DNA of 64,000 nt from Streptomyces luteogriseus (GCF_014205055.1 NZ_JACHMS010000001.1:4836001-4900000); one strand, 5' to 3'. Shown: positions 8,313-17,742, numbered from the stretch's first letter. Program-made: numbers and translations. The notes: generated by a model not told the origin, from the letters alone.

Positions 8313-9698
8313 ATGGCCGCAAGGCCGCTCGTCGCCAGGCAGCCGAACGAACGGCTCCAGGCGCTCATCCAGGAAGCCGGATGCTCCAACGCCGGCCTGG
8401 CCCGCCGGGTCAACATGTGCGGTGCCGAGCACGGCCTCGACCTGCGCTACGACAAGACGTCGGTGGCGCGCTGGCTGCGCGGGCAGCAGCCACGGGGCAG
8501 GGCCCCGGCGATCATCGCCGAGGCCCTGGGCCGCAAACTCGGCCGGACCGTCACCATCGACGAGATCGGCATGGCCAACGGCAAGAACCTCGCCTCGGGC
8601 GTGGGCCTCCAGTTCTCGCCGACGGTACTGGGGGCCATCGAGCAGGTCTGCGAGCTGTGGCGCAGCGACGTGGGGCGGCGGGACTTCCTGTCCGGCTCCT
8701 CCGTCGCCGCGTCCGCGCTGGTCGAGCCCAGCCGTGACTGGCTGATCTCCTCGCCCGACCCGCAGGTGTCGCGTTCGGCGGGGCCGCGGGTGGGGCAGTC
8801 CGACGTGCAGGCGGTCCAGGCCATGACGCAGGCGCTGGTGGACCTCGACCACCAGTACGGCAGCGGGCATGTGCGGCCGGTCGTCGTGCACTACCTCAAC
8901 AGCGTGGTCTCCGGGCTGCTGGCCGGGTCGTACCGGGAGGCGGTCGGGCGGGACCTGTTCGCCGCGGTGGCCCGGCTGACGGAGCTCGCCGGTTACATGG
9001 CCGTCGACACGGGGCAACCCGGCCTGGCCCAGCGCTACTACATCCAGGCGCTGCGGCTGGCGCAGGCCGCCGGGGACCGCGGCTACGGCGGGTACGTCCT
9101 CGCCGCCTCGATGAGCCATCTCGCCGCGCAGCTCGGAAACCCACGGGAGATCGCGCAGTTGGCGAGGGCGGCGCAGGAGGGGGCGCGGGGGCGCGTGTCG
9201 CCGCGGGCGGAGTCGATGTTCCTGGCGGCGGAGGCGCGCGGGCACGCCCTCATGGGCGACGTGCGCGCCGCGCAGTCCTCGGCGGGGCGCGCGGTGAGCG
9301 CCCTGGAGGCGGCCGACCCGGCGGCGGGGGACGACCCGGTGTGGATCGCGCACTTCGACGAGGCGTATCTGGCCGACGAGTTGGCCCACTGCCACCGGGA
9401 CCTCGGGCAGGCCGAGGCGGCGGCCCGGTGTGCGCAGGAGTCGCTGGCCGGGCATCCCGAGACGCGGGCGCGCAGGCGGGCCATCGGCTATGTCCTCTTG
9501 GCCACGGCGCAGGTGCAGCAGCGCGAGATCGAAGAGGCGTGCGCCACAGGCATGAAGGCCGTGGAACTGCTGGAGGGGCTGCGCTCCAACCGGGGCGCCG
9601 AGTACCTGGAGGACTTCCAGCAGCGGCTGGAGCCGTACCGGGACGAGGCGGTGGTAAGGGAGTTCGGGGCGCGGCTCGACCTGCAGGCGGCCGCGTGA
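8313..9698 (+). CDS. NsdA/NsdB-like TPR regulator
   Basis: 461 residues. The N-terminus ('QPNERLQALIQEAG.SNAGLARRV', 'LDLRYDKTSVARWLRGQQPRG') matches the HTH-like region of the Streptomyces Nsd (negative regulator of differentiation) family. 'VGRRDFLSGS' and a long alpha-helical TPR-like C-terminal half follow. Family members repress sporulation and antibiotic production; this gene's own targets are unknown. The start ATG 8313 has an AGGGGG ribosome site about 7 bases upstream. Another Nsd paralogue could fit equally well, so no symbol is given. Confidence 0.8.
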   Translation: MAARPLVARQPNERLQALIQEAGCSNAGLARRVNMCGAEHGLDLRYDKTSVARWLRGQQPRGRAPAIIAEALGRKLGRTVTIDEIGMANGKNLASGVGLQFSPTVLGAIEQVCELWRSDVGRRDFLSGSSVAASALVEPSRDWLISSPDPQVSRSAGPRVGQSDVQAVQAMTQALVDLDHQYGSGHVRPVVVHYLNSVVSGLLAGSYREAVGRDLFAAVARLTELAGYMAVDTGQPGLAQRYYIQALRLAQAAGDRGYGGYVLAASMSHLAAQLGNPREIAQLARAAQEGARGRVSPRAESMFLAAEARGHALMGDVRAAQSSAGRAVSALEAADPAAGDDPVWIAHFDEAYLADELAHCHRDLGQAEAAARCAQESLAGHPETRARRRAIGYVLLATAQVQQREIEEACATGMKAVELLEGLRSNRGAEYLEDFQQRLEPYRDEAVVREFGARLDLQAAA

Positions 9699-9899
9699 AC
9701 ACAGGGTCTGCGGGTGCGTGAACGTGCGGGAAACGGCGGGTCGGCGCGCGGGAGGTGACAGGAAAGGCGCGCCGTGAGCCGGGGGTGTTACCGCGCTCAC
9801 AGGGCATGGGGTCGCGCCCTGTGCTGCGTGGCACGGGGCTCTGGGGACCCGGTAGCGTGACCCGACGATTCACAAGGTCCCCCATTAGTAGGAGTCCCG

Positions 9900-11858
9900 G
9901 TGACGCAGAGTGGACAGGGCGAGGAGCCCTCGGCGCGCCCCGCGCGCGAAGGCATCGTGCTGCCCTCCGACGGTGGCGAACCGCTGTTGCCGGGCATGAC
10001 GGGCGGACCCGCTGACGCCTCCGGCCGCCGACCCGCCCCGCCGTCGACGGGCGGACCGCAGGCCTCGGCCCCCGCGGAGGGCCAGACCTGGGGTCAGCCC
10101 TGGGGCCCCGACACGCAGCAGACCCCGCCCGCGCCGGGCCGGACCTGGCAGTCCCAGCCCGAGCAGTGGAGCACGGCCCAGCCGCCCGCGGGCGGCGCCG
10201 GGTACGACCCGTACGGCACGCCCGGCGGCGTGGCCCCGCTGCCTCCGGAGGCTTCCGGCGCCCCCGTGGCCGGGCAGCCCCCGCATTCCGCCGCCGGGTA
10301 CGGGCCCCCTGCCGGGGGCGGCCCGGCGCAGGAAGGCTCGGGGTACGGATATCCGCAGGGGCCGGCCGCGGGCGCCTACGGCGCGGCCGCGGGGAGCGGC
10401 CAGTCACAGCCGGGGCCCGGCGGGGCCGGTTCCGGTAACGCCGGCGGGCAGCCGCCGCAGGGCGGCTCGGGATACGGATATCCGCAGGGGGCCGGTCTGC
10501 CGCCCGCCGCCGGAGCGTACGGGGTCCCGGGCGGGGAAGCCCCCCGGCAGCCGCAGCCGGGTGCCCAGACGTACGGGGGCGGCGTGCCGCCGGCCTCCGG
10601 TGCGTACGGACAGCCTGCCGGAGGCGCCTCCGGTGGGGGAGCCCCGCAGCAGCCGGGTGCCGAGGCGTACGGGGGTGGCATGCCGCCGGCCTCCGGTGCG
10701 TACGGGAGTGGCCGGCCGGGGGCGTACGGGGCCGCCGGAGGTGCCCCCCTGCCCCCGCCCGCCGACGAGGGGGCGACCCAGTACATACCGCCCGTCACGG
10801 GGGAGGCTGCCGCCGCGGCCACGCAGTATCTGCCGCCCGTCGCGCCGTCCGCCGACGAGGGCGCGACCCAGTACATACCCCCGGTGGTCCCGGGGGCGCT
10901 GCCGCCCGAGACGCCCGCGGGGGAGGACCCCGAGGCGACGCGGTTCCTCGGGACCGGGCTTCGCGCCGGGGCGGGAGCCGGACCGCTGCCGCCCGCCGCG
11001 CACCCGGACGCCGAGGCGACGCAGTACATCCCGCCGGTGCCCGGCGGCGACAAGCAGCCGCCCGCCGAGTTCGACAACCTCTTCCGCAGCGACCAGGGCG
11101 CCGAGAGCCCGGCCGGGGCCACCCAGCAGATGCCCCGCGTCGAGCAGCCCCAGGCCCCGTACGGTGCCCCCCAGCCCTCCCACGCCCCGCCCGCCGGGGG
11201 CCGGTCGCGCGGCGGCGGCCGTTCCGGCTCGCGCGTGCCCGTCATCGCAGCCGTCGGCATCGGCATCGCCGTCCTCGGCGTCGGCGCGGGCGCGCTGCTC
11301 GCCGTGGGCGGGGGCGGCGGTGACGACGACGACAGCGGCGACAAGAAGACCGTGGCCGCCTCCGCACCCGCGACGGACGACTCCGCCTCCCCGTCCGCCG
11401 ATCCGGCCCGGGCCCAGGCGGTCGAGCTGGACAAGCTGCTCGCCGACAGCGGCAACAGCCGCAGCACCGTGATCAAAGCGGTCGCCGACGTCAAGGGCTG
11501 CGACAACCTCCCCGGCGCCGCCAAGGACCTGCGCGACGCGGCCAAGCAGCGCAACCAGCTGGTCACCCGGCTCTCCGGCATCGAGGTCGACCGGCTGCCC
11601 GACCACGCCGCGCTGACCACCGCCCTCACCAAGGCCTGGCGGGCCTCCGCCTCGGCCGACAACCACTACGCGGCCTGGGCCGACCAGACCGCCGGCAAGA
11701 AGGGCTGCAAGAAGGGCCAGGCCCGCGCCACCAACCAGACCCAGGCCGGCAACCGGGCCAGTGGCGTCGCCAGCACCGAGAAGGCCAAGGCGGCCGGGCT
11801 GTGGAACGGGATCGCGAAGAAGTACGGCCTGACCGAGCGCCAGCCGACCCAGCTGTGA
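9900..11858 (+). CDS. Pro/Gly-rich single-pass membrane protein with ATQYIPPV repeats
   Basis: 652 residues starting at GTG 9900 after an AGGAG site. Residues 1 to about 440 are low complexity, rich in Pro, Gly, Ala and Tyr. They contain repeated 'GYGYPQG' and 'PPASGAYG' blocks and several copies of 'ATQYIPPV' or 'ATQYLPPV'. A basic stretch 'GRSRGGGRSGSR' precedes one membrane segment (about residues 442-467, 'VIAAVGIGIAVLGVGAGALLA'), then an acidic linker and a C-terminal helical domain of about 160 residues. The topology suggests a cytoplasmic disordered arm and an external helical domain. Function is unknown; related proteins are widespread in Streptomyces. Confidence 0.85.
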   Translation: MTQSGQGEEPSARPAREGIVLPSDGGEPLLPGMTGGPADASGRRPAPPSTGGPQASAPAEGQTWGQPWGPDTQQTPPAPGRTWQSQPEQWSTAQPPAGGAGYDPYGTPGGVAPLPPEASGAPVAGQPPHSAAGYGPPAGGGPAQEGSGYGYPQGPAAGAYGAAAGSGQSQPGPGGAGSGNAGGQPPQGGSGYGYPQGAGLPPAAGAYGVPGGEAPRQPQPGAQTYGGGVPPASGAYGQPAGGASGGGAPQQPGAEAYGGGMPPASGAYGSGRPGAYGAAGGAPLPPPADEGATQYIPPVTGEAAAAATQYLPPVAPSADEGATQYIPPVVPGALPPETPAGEDPEATRFLGTGLRAGAGAGPLPPAAHPDAEATQYIPPVPGGDKQPPAEFDNLFRSDQGAESPAGATQQMPRVEQPQAPYGAPQPSHAPPAGGRSRGGGRSGSRVPVIAAVGIGIAVLGVGAGALLAVGGGGGDDDDSGDKKTVAASAPATDDSASPSADPARAQAVELDKLLADSGNSRSTVIKAVADVKGCDNLPGAAKDLRDAAKQRNQLVTRLSGIEVDRLPDHAALTTALTKAWRASASADNHYAAWADQTAGKKGCKKGQARATNQTQAGNRASGVASTEKAKAAGLWNGIAKKYGLTERQPTQL

Positions 11859-11891
11859 CGGCACGGCACGGCCCGGCACGGCCCGGCCCGG

Positions 11892-11912
11892 CACGGCCCG
11901 AACCGGGCCGTG
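11892..11912. terminator. Bidirectional stem-loop between convergent genes
   Basis: CACGGCCCG (11892-11900) pairs with CGGGCCGTG (11904-11912) around an AAC loop. It sits in a gap of GGCACGGCCC and GGGCCGTGGACTGAC repeats between two 3' ends, so it can serve both genes. Confidence 0.65.
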
Positions 11913-11986
11913 GACTGACCGGGCCGTGGACTGACACGGGCCGGAGCGGCCGACGGGCGGGGGCGTGACCTGCCGGGCGGGGACGC

Positions 11987-13297
11987 TCAGTAGTTCACGT
12001 CGGCGTCCTGCAGCGTCTTCGTCGTGTCGACGAAGCCCTTGCGCGCCGACACCAGCCGCCCGTCCCGCACCACCTGAAGGGTCACGTTCGCGTTGACCAG
12101 GCGCGGGAAGCCCACCGACGCGAGCTTGTCCTGGAACCGCCACCGCAGCGTCGGCGTGAGCCCGCCCGTGCCGACCTCCAGGCCGTCGTCCAGGGCCTCC
12201 GCCACCGTGTCGGCGCTCACCTCGCCGTCCCCGAGCGACTCGACGATCTGCCGGAACACCGTGTAGGCGATCCACGTGGTCTGCACTCCGGCGTCCGCGG
12301 GGTCGATGCGGTTGTCGCCGAATGCCTGCTCCCGGATCACCCGCTTCATGCCGTCCCAGCGCGGATCGCTCGCCACCGGGTACCAGCCGGTGATGTACGA
12401 GCCCTCGTAGGGGCCCGACGCGCCACCGGTCGCGTCGATCACCGTCTGGTCGACGCTGCCCAGCACGGTGGCCGTCCGCACCTCGGGGTAGTCCCCGCGG
12501 GCTCGCCGGAAGGAGTCCATGAAGGTGCCGTTGCGGTCCCCCAGCGCGGGCACCACACACCCGTCGTCCGCCGCGCCGCGGGTCGTCGTGCGCAGCGCCC
12601 GCTCGGCCTGGCCGTCGTACTCGGTGGCGTCCTCCGCCGCCCGCTGGTCGGTCGAGGCACGGTGCCCGCCGGCCTTCAGACCGGAGTCGAGGAGCGGGGG
12701 CAGCTGGTCGCCCGCGATGGTGTCGGGCCGGATCAGGGCGACGGGCCCGCAGCCGGCGAGGGCGCTGCCGAGACCGGCGAGCAGGGCGGGCTGACCGCCG
12801 TTGACGGGGTAGGACAGCGGGCTGGTGAACTCGGCGTTGGTGATGCCGTAGCCGCCGATGTAGGGGATGCCGGCCCCCTCCAGCGAGGGGAAGAAGGAGT
12901 CCGCGTACTGGCTGTAGGATCCGACGACCGCGACCGCGTTCTCCTTGGCGGCCCGCCGGGCGCACTTCGCGGCGTCGACGCTGTCGTTGTGGTCGTTGCA
13001 GGTCAGCACGTTGAGCTTGCGGCCGTTGATCCCGCCCGCGGCGTTGATCCAGCGGGCGTAGGCCTGGGCGAAGGCAGGCATACCGGGCTTGTTGGTGGCC
13101 TTGGTGTCCTGCGGGGCCCAGGTCATGACGGTGATGGTGCCGTCCCCGGCATCCCCCGTGGTGCCGGGGACGACCCCGCATCCTGCGAGGAGGGACGCGC
13201 ACGCGACCGCCGTGCCCGCGGAGAGGACGCCGTTTCTGGCGTGACGGGTGAGGAGGCCGGGGAGGAATGTGCTGCGGGTGCGTCGCCTGCCGGTCAT
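11987..13297 (-). CDS. Lipoprotein branched-chain-amino-acid-type solute-binding protein
   Basis: 436 residues. A basic N-terminus and hydrophobic stretch lead to the lipobox 'LLAGC' near residue 37, so the mature protein is anchored at the outer membrane face. The rest is a Peripla_BP_6-like fold ('ITVMTWAPQDTKATNKPGMPAFAQAY', 'INAAGGINGRKLNVLTCND', 'VVGSYSQYADSFFPSLEGAGIPYIGG'). No permease or ATPase gene is adjacent, so it may be a sensor or an orphan binding protein. The start ATG 13297 gives a normal signal peptide; the longer frame upstream is rejected. Confidence 0.88.
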   Translation of the reverse strand: MTGRRRTRSTFLPGLLTRHARNGVLSAGTAVACASLLAGCGVVPGTTGDAGDGTITVMTWAPQDTKATNKPGMPAFAQAYARWINAAGGINGRKLNVLTCNDHNDSVDAAKCARRAAKENAVAVVGSYSQYADSFFPSLEGAGIPYIGGYGITNAEFTSPLSYPVNGGQPALLAGLGSALAGCGPVALIRPDTIAGDQLPPLLDSGLKAGGHRASTDQRAAEDATEYDGQAERALRTTTRGAADDGCVVPALGDRNGTFMDSFRRARGDYPEVRTATVLGSVDQTVIDATGGASGPYEGSYITGWYPVASDPRWDGMKRVIREQAFGDNRIDPADAGVQTTWIAYTVFRQIVESLGDGEVSADTVAEALDDGLEVGTGGLTPTLRWRFQDKLASVGFPRLVNANVTLQVVRDGRLVSARKGFVDTTKTLQDADVNY

Positions 13298-13414
13298 GGT
13301 TCCGCACGATTCCGTCACACGGCCAACCCGTGAGTGATCCCGGGTTGACAATCGGTGACGCGCAGGTGAATTACGGGGGCTGGTGTAACCGATGTGGAGG
13401 GGAACGTACGATCG

Positions 13415-13915
13415 ATGACCGTGCAAGCTTCGGAGAACTCTTCCCGTCGTGGCCGTCGCTCATCCACCATGGGCGGCATGCCTGCCAACGACATGCCGTG
13501 GTGGCGCTGGCGCAGCAACGTGCGCTCGGCGCTGCACATGCTCTCCGATCCCGGGTTCCAGCGGGACGTCTGGCTGGCCGGTGTGGACGGCTTCGGCGAC
13601 GTGACCGACGCGGTGTACCGGCTGGTCGAGGACACGTGGCTGGACCACTGGTCCGCCGAGAAGTACGTCGGCACGATCTTCCGCGACTCGCAGGAGGCCG
13701 CCCTGGTCGACAGCGCGGTGCTGCGGGTGCTGCGGATCATGCACCAGGTCGGGCCGGACGCGCCGGTCGCCGCGTACCTCGAGCACGAGGCGTGGCCGGA
13801 GGCGGTCCAGGCGGCCCGGGACGCGCATGTGCGGCTCGCGGCGAGTGACGGCGAGGAGCCGGACGCGGCGCCGCGCAGCCTGGAAGTGCTGCGGATCATG
13901 ACGAGGTCCGCCTAG
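13415..13915 (+). CDS. Conserved small actinobacterial protein, unknown function
   Basis: 166 residues from ATG 13415; an ATG at 13478 ('MPANDMPWWRW') could also start it. It is Trp-rich, with the core 'WWRWRSNVRSALHMLSDPGFQRDVWL', then helices and 'WLDHWSAEKYVGTIFRDSQEAALV'. No signal peptide, membrane segment or catalytic motif is visible. I believe it belongs to the 'SCO4402 family' of Streptomyces, but only from memory. It is upstream of purU with 71 bp between. A TTGACA hexamer at 13345 is a possible -35. Confidence 0.75.
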   Translation: MTVQASENSSRRGRRSSTMGGMPANDMPWWRWRSNVRSALHMLSDPGFQRDVWLAGVDGFGDVTDAVYRLVEDTWLDHWSAEKYVGTIFRDSQEAALVDSAVLRVLRIMHQVGPDAPVAAYLEHEAWPEAVQAARDAHVRLAASDGEEPDAAPRSLEVLRIMTRSA

Positions 13916-13986
13916 CGGTTTCGCGCTGCGGTCCGCCCTGCGGGACGATTGCCGGGGGTGTCGTTCCTTGTGGGAACCTGTCCTGC

Positions 13987-14868
13987 ATGAACGAGCAGTC
14001 CTCCAGCGCCGCGGTCCCGGCCGACCAGTACGTCCTCACCCTTTCCTGCCCGGACAGGAAAGGCATCGTGCACGCCGTGTCGAGCTATCTGTTCATGACC
14101 GGCTGCAACATCGAGGACAGCCAGCAGTTCGGCGACCACGACACGGGCCTGTTCTTCATGCGGGTCCACTTCTCCGCGGACGCGCCGGTGACCGTGGAGA
14201 AGCTGCGGGCCAGTTTCGCGGCGATCGGTGACTCGTTCCAGATGGACTGGCAGATCAACCGGGCCGACCAGAAGATGCGCATCCTGCTCATGGTCAGCAA
14301 GTTCGGGCACTGCCTGAACGACCTGCTGTTCCGGGCGCGGACCGGGGCGCTGCCGGTGGAGATCGCCGGAGTGGTGTCGAACCACACGGACTTTGCGGAG
14401 CTGGTGGGGTCGTACAACATCCCCTTCCATCACATTCCGGTGACGAAGGACACGAAGGCCGAGGCGGAGGGGCGGCTGCTCGACATCGTGCGAGAGGAGG
14501 GTGTCGAACTGGTCGTGCTCGCCCGGTACATGCAGGTGCTCTCGGACGACCTCTGCAAGGCGCTCTCCGGGCGGATCATCAACATCCACCACTCGTTCCT
14601 GCCGAGCTTCAAGGGTGCGAAGCCGTATCACCAGGCCCATGCGCGGGGCGTGAAGCTGATCGGGGCCACCGCGCACTATGTGACGGCCGATCTCGATGAG
14701 GGGCCGATCATCGAGCAGGAGGTCGAGCGGGTCGGGCACGACGTGACGCCCGAGGGGCTGGTCGCGATCGGGCGCGATGTGGAGTGCCAGGCGTTGGCCC
14801 GGGGTGTGAAGTGGCATGCAGAGCGGAGGATTCTGCTCAACGGGCGGCGGACTGTGATTTTCGCCTAA
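13987..14868 (+). CDS. purU: Formyltetrahydrofolate deformylase PurU
   Basis: 293 residues. An N-terminal ACT domain (about 10-95, 'YVLTLSCPDRKGIVHAVSSYL') is followed by a formyltransferase-like catalytic domain (about 100-290). The active-site Asn-His-Asp set is visible in 'IINIHHSFLPSFKG' and 'VTADLDEGPIIEQ'. PurU hydrolyses 10-formyl-THF to formate and THF, balancing one-carbon pools. Length and motifs are standard. Its start, ATG 13987, is close to the preceding unknown gene. Confidence 0.96.
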   Translation: MNEQSSSAAVPADQYVLTLSCPDRKGIVHAVSSYLFMTGCNIEDSQQFGDHDTGLFFMRVHFSADAPVTVEKLRASFAAIGDSFQMDWQINRADQKMRILLMVSKFGHCLNDLLFRARTGALPVEIAGVVSNHTDFAELVGSYNIPFHHIPVTKDTKAEAEGRLLDIVREEGVELVVLARYMQVLSDDLCKALSGRIINIHHSFLPSFKGAKPYHQAHARGVKLIGATAHYVTADLDEGPIIEQEVERVGHDVTPEGLVAIGRDVECQALARGVKWHAERRILLNGRRTVIFA

Positions 14869-14879
14869 GAGCTCGGGTC

Positions 14880-14990
14880 GTCCCGTTGTGTGGCGGGTGC
14901 GGGTTGCGTGTGGTTGATCGCGCGCACGCGGCGGAGCCGCATATCAGACAGAGCCCCGCGCCCCTGGGGGCGTGCCCCCGAAGCCGGCTT
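14880..14990. repeat. Dispersed intergenic repeat, copy 2 (diverged)
   Basis: The gap between purU and the convergent anti-sigma gene contains GTGTGGCGGGTGCGGGT and GTGTGGTTGATCGCGC, interrupted by a short palindrome (GCGGAGCCGC). CCCCGCGCCCCTGGGGG then follows. The order of elements matches the copies near 18470 and 27060. Confidence 0.6.
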
Positions 14991-16421
14991 CTACATCCTG
15001 CTGAGTGAAGCCGCCGCGAACAGGACGTCCCTGATCGCCTCCCTGTCTCCCACCTGGCCTGCCGCCGCCTCCTGCGGAGGGACGTGGCCGGCGGCCAGGC
15101 GGCAGAACTCGACGCCGTCCAGGGCCACGTGGGCCACCTCGTGCTCGGCGGAGCCCTTCGCCGCGGGGGAATCCAGCGGGATCAGCCACTCGCCGCCGCC
15201 GGAGCCCTCGATCTCCAGCCGGAGGCTGCGGCCCGGTTCGCCCGCCGCGACCAGATGGCGGTGGTGGGCGGGGGAGGCGAGGCCGGCCCGGCGGCGGTGC
15301 GCCAGGGCCGTCGGCAGCATCCGGGCCGCGAGGTCGATCATGCGGTGCAGATGGCGCGGCGAGGGCGGGTCGTAGGGGTAGTCGACCGCGTCGGCGATGT
15401 CCTCCGCGTGCACCCAGCACTCGAAGGCGCGATCCAGCATCGCGTCGTGCAGCGGCAGCTCGAAGTCGCCGTACGACACCGGCATCTTCCCGGCGCCGCC
15501 GCCCGTGAAGGACACCGTGCGCACGAGGCTGTGGCTCTGCTCGCGCCAGGGCGCGCGGACGAACCGGGTCGGTGGGAAGTGGGAGGCGCGCCAGAGGGCC
15601 TCGGTGCGGGCCGCCGGAGTCGGCTGCCGGGACGGGACGTCGCCCAGCGGGTCGTCCAGGCCGAGCGCGACCGCCACCAGGCCGTCGACGCCGAGCAGGT
15701 GCGCGATGACCCCGGCGACGGTGGTGCGGCGGCTCGTCGACTCGTCGGAGCGGAACCAGCGCAGCCGGACCGGCGCGTGCCACTCGGCGTCGCCGAAGTC
15801 CTGCAGCAGGGCGTCCAGGCGCGCGGTCTCGGCGTCGTAGGCGGCGGCCCAGTCCGGTACCGGGATGCGCGGCGGGCGCCGCTCCAGGCAGATGTCCAGG
15901 ACGCGCGTGCGCAGCCCCGGGTCCAGGTCGAGGCTCTCTTGGCGTTGCAGCAGTCCGACCGCCTCGCGCAGCCGCCGGGCCTCGTCGGCGCAGGAGCCGC
16001 ACTCGCCGAGGTGCTCCTCGACGGCCGTGGCCTCCTCGGCCGAGCACGCGGCCAGCGCCCAGGCGCCCAGCAGGGCCTTCAACACGGGGTGCGCGAAGAC
16101 GGGCGGGGCGGGCGGCGGTGCCGGGTGGCCGGGGTCCGCCGGTGCGGGCAGCGGCAGTCCGCCGTCCTCGACGGAGGCCCGGGGCATGGGTATCCGCGGC
16201 GTACGCCCGCGCTCAGGGGCGTCGCCGGGTCCGGGCGCGTCCGGCCCGCCGGGTCCCTCCGGCCGGTCGGACATGCCCGGGTCCGAGGGGGTGCCGGCAC
16301 CGCGCCCGCCATCGCCGCCCTCATCCCGAATGCCGCTTTCGTCCCAGGCGTTGCCCTTCCGGTCGTGGTCGTTCTCACCCTCGTCGCCGTCGTACGCCTC
16401 GAACCGCTCCGGCCCGTTCAC
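14991..16421 (-). CDS. Zinc anti-sigma factor fused to a mycothiol maleylpyruvate isomerase-like domain
   Basis: 476 residues. After an acidic, disordered N-terminus of about 110 residues comes a ZAS/zf-HC2 segment with the H-x3-C-x2-C signature 'HLGECGSC', typical of anti-sigma factors that bind group-4 sigma factors. The C-terminal ~270 residues resemble the DinB-like MDMPI_N fold ('WAAAYDAETARLDALLQDF', 'HLLGVDGLVAVALG', 'CWVHAEDIADAV'). There is no transmembrane segment, so it is cytosolic. The start at 16421 overlaps the sigma gene stop by 4 bp, so it is almost surely the cognate regulator. Confidence 0.85.
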   Translation of the reverse strand: MNGPERFEAYDGDEGENDHDRKGNAWDESGIRDEGGDGGRGAGTPSDPGMSDRPEGPGGPDAPGPGDAPERGRTPRIPMPRASVEDGGLPLPAPADPGHPAPPPAPPVFAHPVLKALLGAWALAACSAEEATAVEEHLGECGSCADEARRLREAVGLLQRQESLDLDPGLRTRVLDICLERRPPRIPVPDWAAAYDAETARLDALLQDFGDAEWHAPVRLRWFRSDESTSRRTTVAGVIAHLLGVDGLVAVALGLDDPLGDVPSRQPTPAARTEALWRASHFPPTRFVRAPWREQSHSLVRTVSFTGGGAGKMPVSYGDFELPLHDAMLDRAFECWVHAEDIADAVDYPYDPPSPRHLHRMIDLAARMLPTALAHRRRAGLASPAHHRHLVAAGEPGRSLRLEIEGSGGGEWLIPLDSPAAKGSAEHEVAHVALDGVEFCRLAAGHVPPQEAAAGQVGDREAIRDVLFAAASLSRM

Positions 16422-16999
16422 ACCGCACCCCCGTACCAGGGCGGTGCGCCCGGCGCCTCGGTGTCGTGGGCGGTGGAGAGCAGTTGCAGGCCCAGGCGCA
16501 GGCGACGGCGCGCCTCGTCCTCGGTGATGCCGAGGTCGGCGGCGGTCTGGCGGTAGTCGCGGCGCTGGAAGTAGGCCCGCTCCAGGGCCGAGCGCAGCGG
16601 GACGGGCATGGACTGCGCGATGTAGTCGGCGCGGGCGGCGACCGAGGCGCGGCGCACCCTGTGCTCCAGTTCCTCGGTGGTGCCGGAGCCTTCGCCGGCC
16701 AGGGCGGCTGTCTCCGTGGCGCGCAGCCGCTGCACGGCGAGCCGGTGGGTCAGGGTGGCGACCCAGGTGCGCAGCGGGCCCTGCCTGGGGTCGTAGGAGT
16801 CGGGGTGTTCCCAGACGTGGATGAAGACCTCACGGGTGATGCCGTCGGCGGCGCGCTCGTCGCCGAGGACGCGGTGGGCGAGGCCGTGCACGAGGGAGGC
16901 GAACCGGTCGTAGAGCTCACCGAGGGCGGCGGCTTCCCCGCGGGCGAGCCGCTGCTGCATCTTGCGGTCCCAGCGAGGCGGTACGTCCCTTTTCGCCAT
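16418..16999 (-). CDS. ECF-family RNA polymerase sigma factor
   Basis: 193 residues with a sigma region 2 ('LGELYDRFASLVHGLAHRVLGDERAADGITREVFIHVWEHP') and region 4 ('LERAYFQRRDYRQTAADLGITEDEARRRLRLGLQLL'). It should direct polymerase to its own regulon under control of the coupled zinc anti-sigma protein. The start is ATG 16999. The upstream 360-bp gap presumably holds its promoter. A promoter match to its own consensus cannot be tested by eye. Confidence 0.92.
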   Translation of the reverse strand: MAKRDVPPRWDRKMQQRLARGEAAALGELYDRFASLVHGLAHRVLGDERAADGITREVFIHVWEHPDSYDPRQGPLRTWVATLTHRLAVQRLRATETAALAGEGSGTTEELEHRVRRASVAARADYIAQSMPVPLRSALERAYFQRRDYRQTAADLGITEDEARRRLRLGLQLLSTAHDTEAPGAPPWYGGAV

Positions 17000-17361
17000 G
17001 CGGCCCCCTCACCCCCTGCTCGTGTCCCGCGCCCGTGCTCTGTCCAGCCTGTGCCCGTCGTCTCCTCGAATGTAGTCGGCACGTCCGGTAACGCACGCCC
17101 CTTTGTGGCAATGTGCGCCCCCTGACCGGCCGTAGGTGGTAGAGGGCCACCGGTGCTCGTACCGGTTGCCTTTGGGGTCGCGCCTACCCCGCTGCCCTCC
17201 GATCAGACCTGACTGAAGAGGATCGAACAGGATCGAAGTCGACTAAAACAAGCCTCTTCCGCGGGGGATCCGTTTTTCGGGTTGTGTTTCAGGGAACGGC
17301 CGCTGGGCAGCCGCGCTGCAAGGAAGCGTAGGGTCTGCTTCCGTTTTGGCGATCGAAGGGC
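17000..17361. promoter_or_regulatory. Divergent control region, sigma gene / STAS gene
   Basis: The 362-bp gap contains no gene. It includes a relatively AT-rich patch (17240-17300) and three GATCGAA heptamers, two spaced by 10 bp (17221 and 17231) and one at 17351 immediately before the STAS gene start. Confidence 0.45.
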
Positions 17362-17742
17362 GTGGTGGTGACCTTCAAAGTGACCGGCGGCGAGCAGGGC
17401 GAGTGGGCCGTGCTCCAGGTGTCCGGCGAACTGGATCTGGTGACGTCACCGGTGCTGCGTCAGCGCGTGCACGACGTGGTGGCCGAAGGGCATCACTGTC
17501 TCGTCCTGGATCTGTCCGAGGTGTTCTTCTGCGACTCCAGCGGCGTCGGCGTGCTCATCGCGGCCCGCCGGCTGATCCGTTCCTGCCAGGGCCGGCTGCG
17601 CCTCGTGCTGCCCGCCCGGGGCGCGGCCGACGGCTCCCATGTCAACCGGGTCCTCGGCGCGCTGGGCGTGCGCAGGCTGTTCGACGTGTACGGCGACGTG
17701 GACGCGGCGCTCGGCGACGAGGGCGAACCGCTGTCCGCGTGA
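17362..17742 (+). CDS. STAS-domain anti-sigma factor antagonist
   Basis: 126 residues forming one STAS domain: 'WAVLQVSGELDLVTSPVLRQRV' and the phosphorylation loop 'LDLSEVFFCDSSGVGVLIAARR', where the Ser of D-S-S-G would be phosphorylated by an HATPase anti-sigma kinase. Such proteins release sigma factors of the SigB/SigF type by partner switching. The start is GTG 17362 after an AAGGG site. It is not in an operon with the divergent ECF pair. A stand-alone HATPase anti-sigma gene lies at 24175, but pairing them would be speculation. Confidence 0.9.
   Translation: MVVTFKVTGGEQGEWAVLQVSGELDLVTSPVLRQRVHDVVAEGHHCLVLDLSEVFFCDSSGVGVLIAARRLIRSCQGRLRLVLPARGAADGSHVNRVLGALGVRRLFDVYGDVDAALGDEGEPLSA

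Noticed and set aside
13345..13373. TTGACA-N17-GAATTA as a firm promoter
   Set aside because: The -10 part does not match TAnnnT; mentioned only as a possible -35 in the gene entry.
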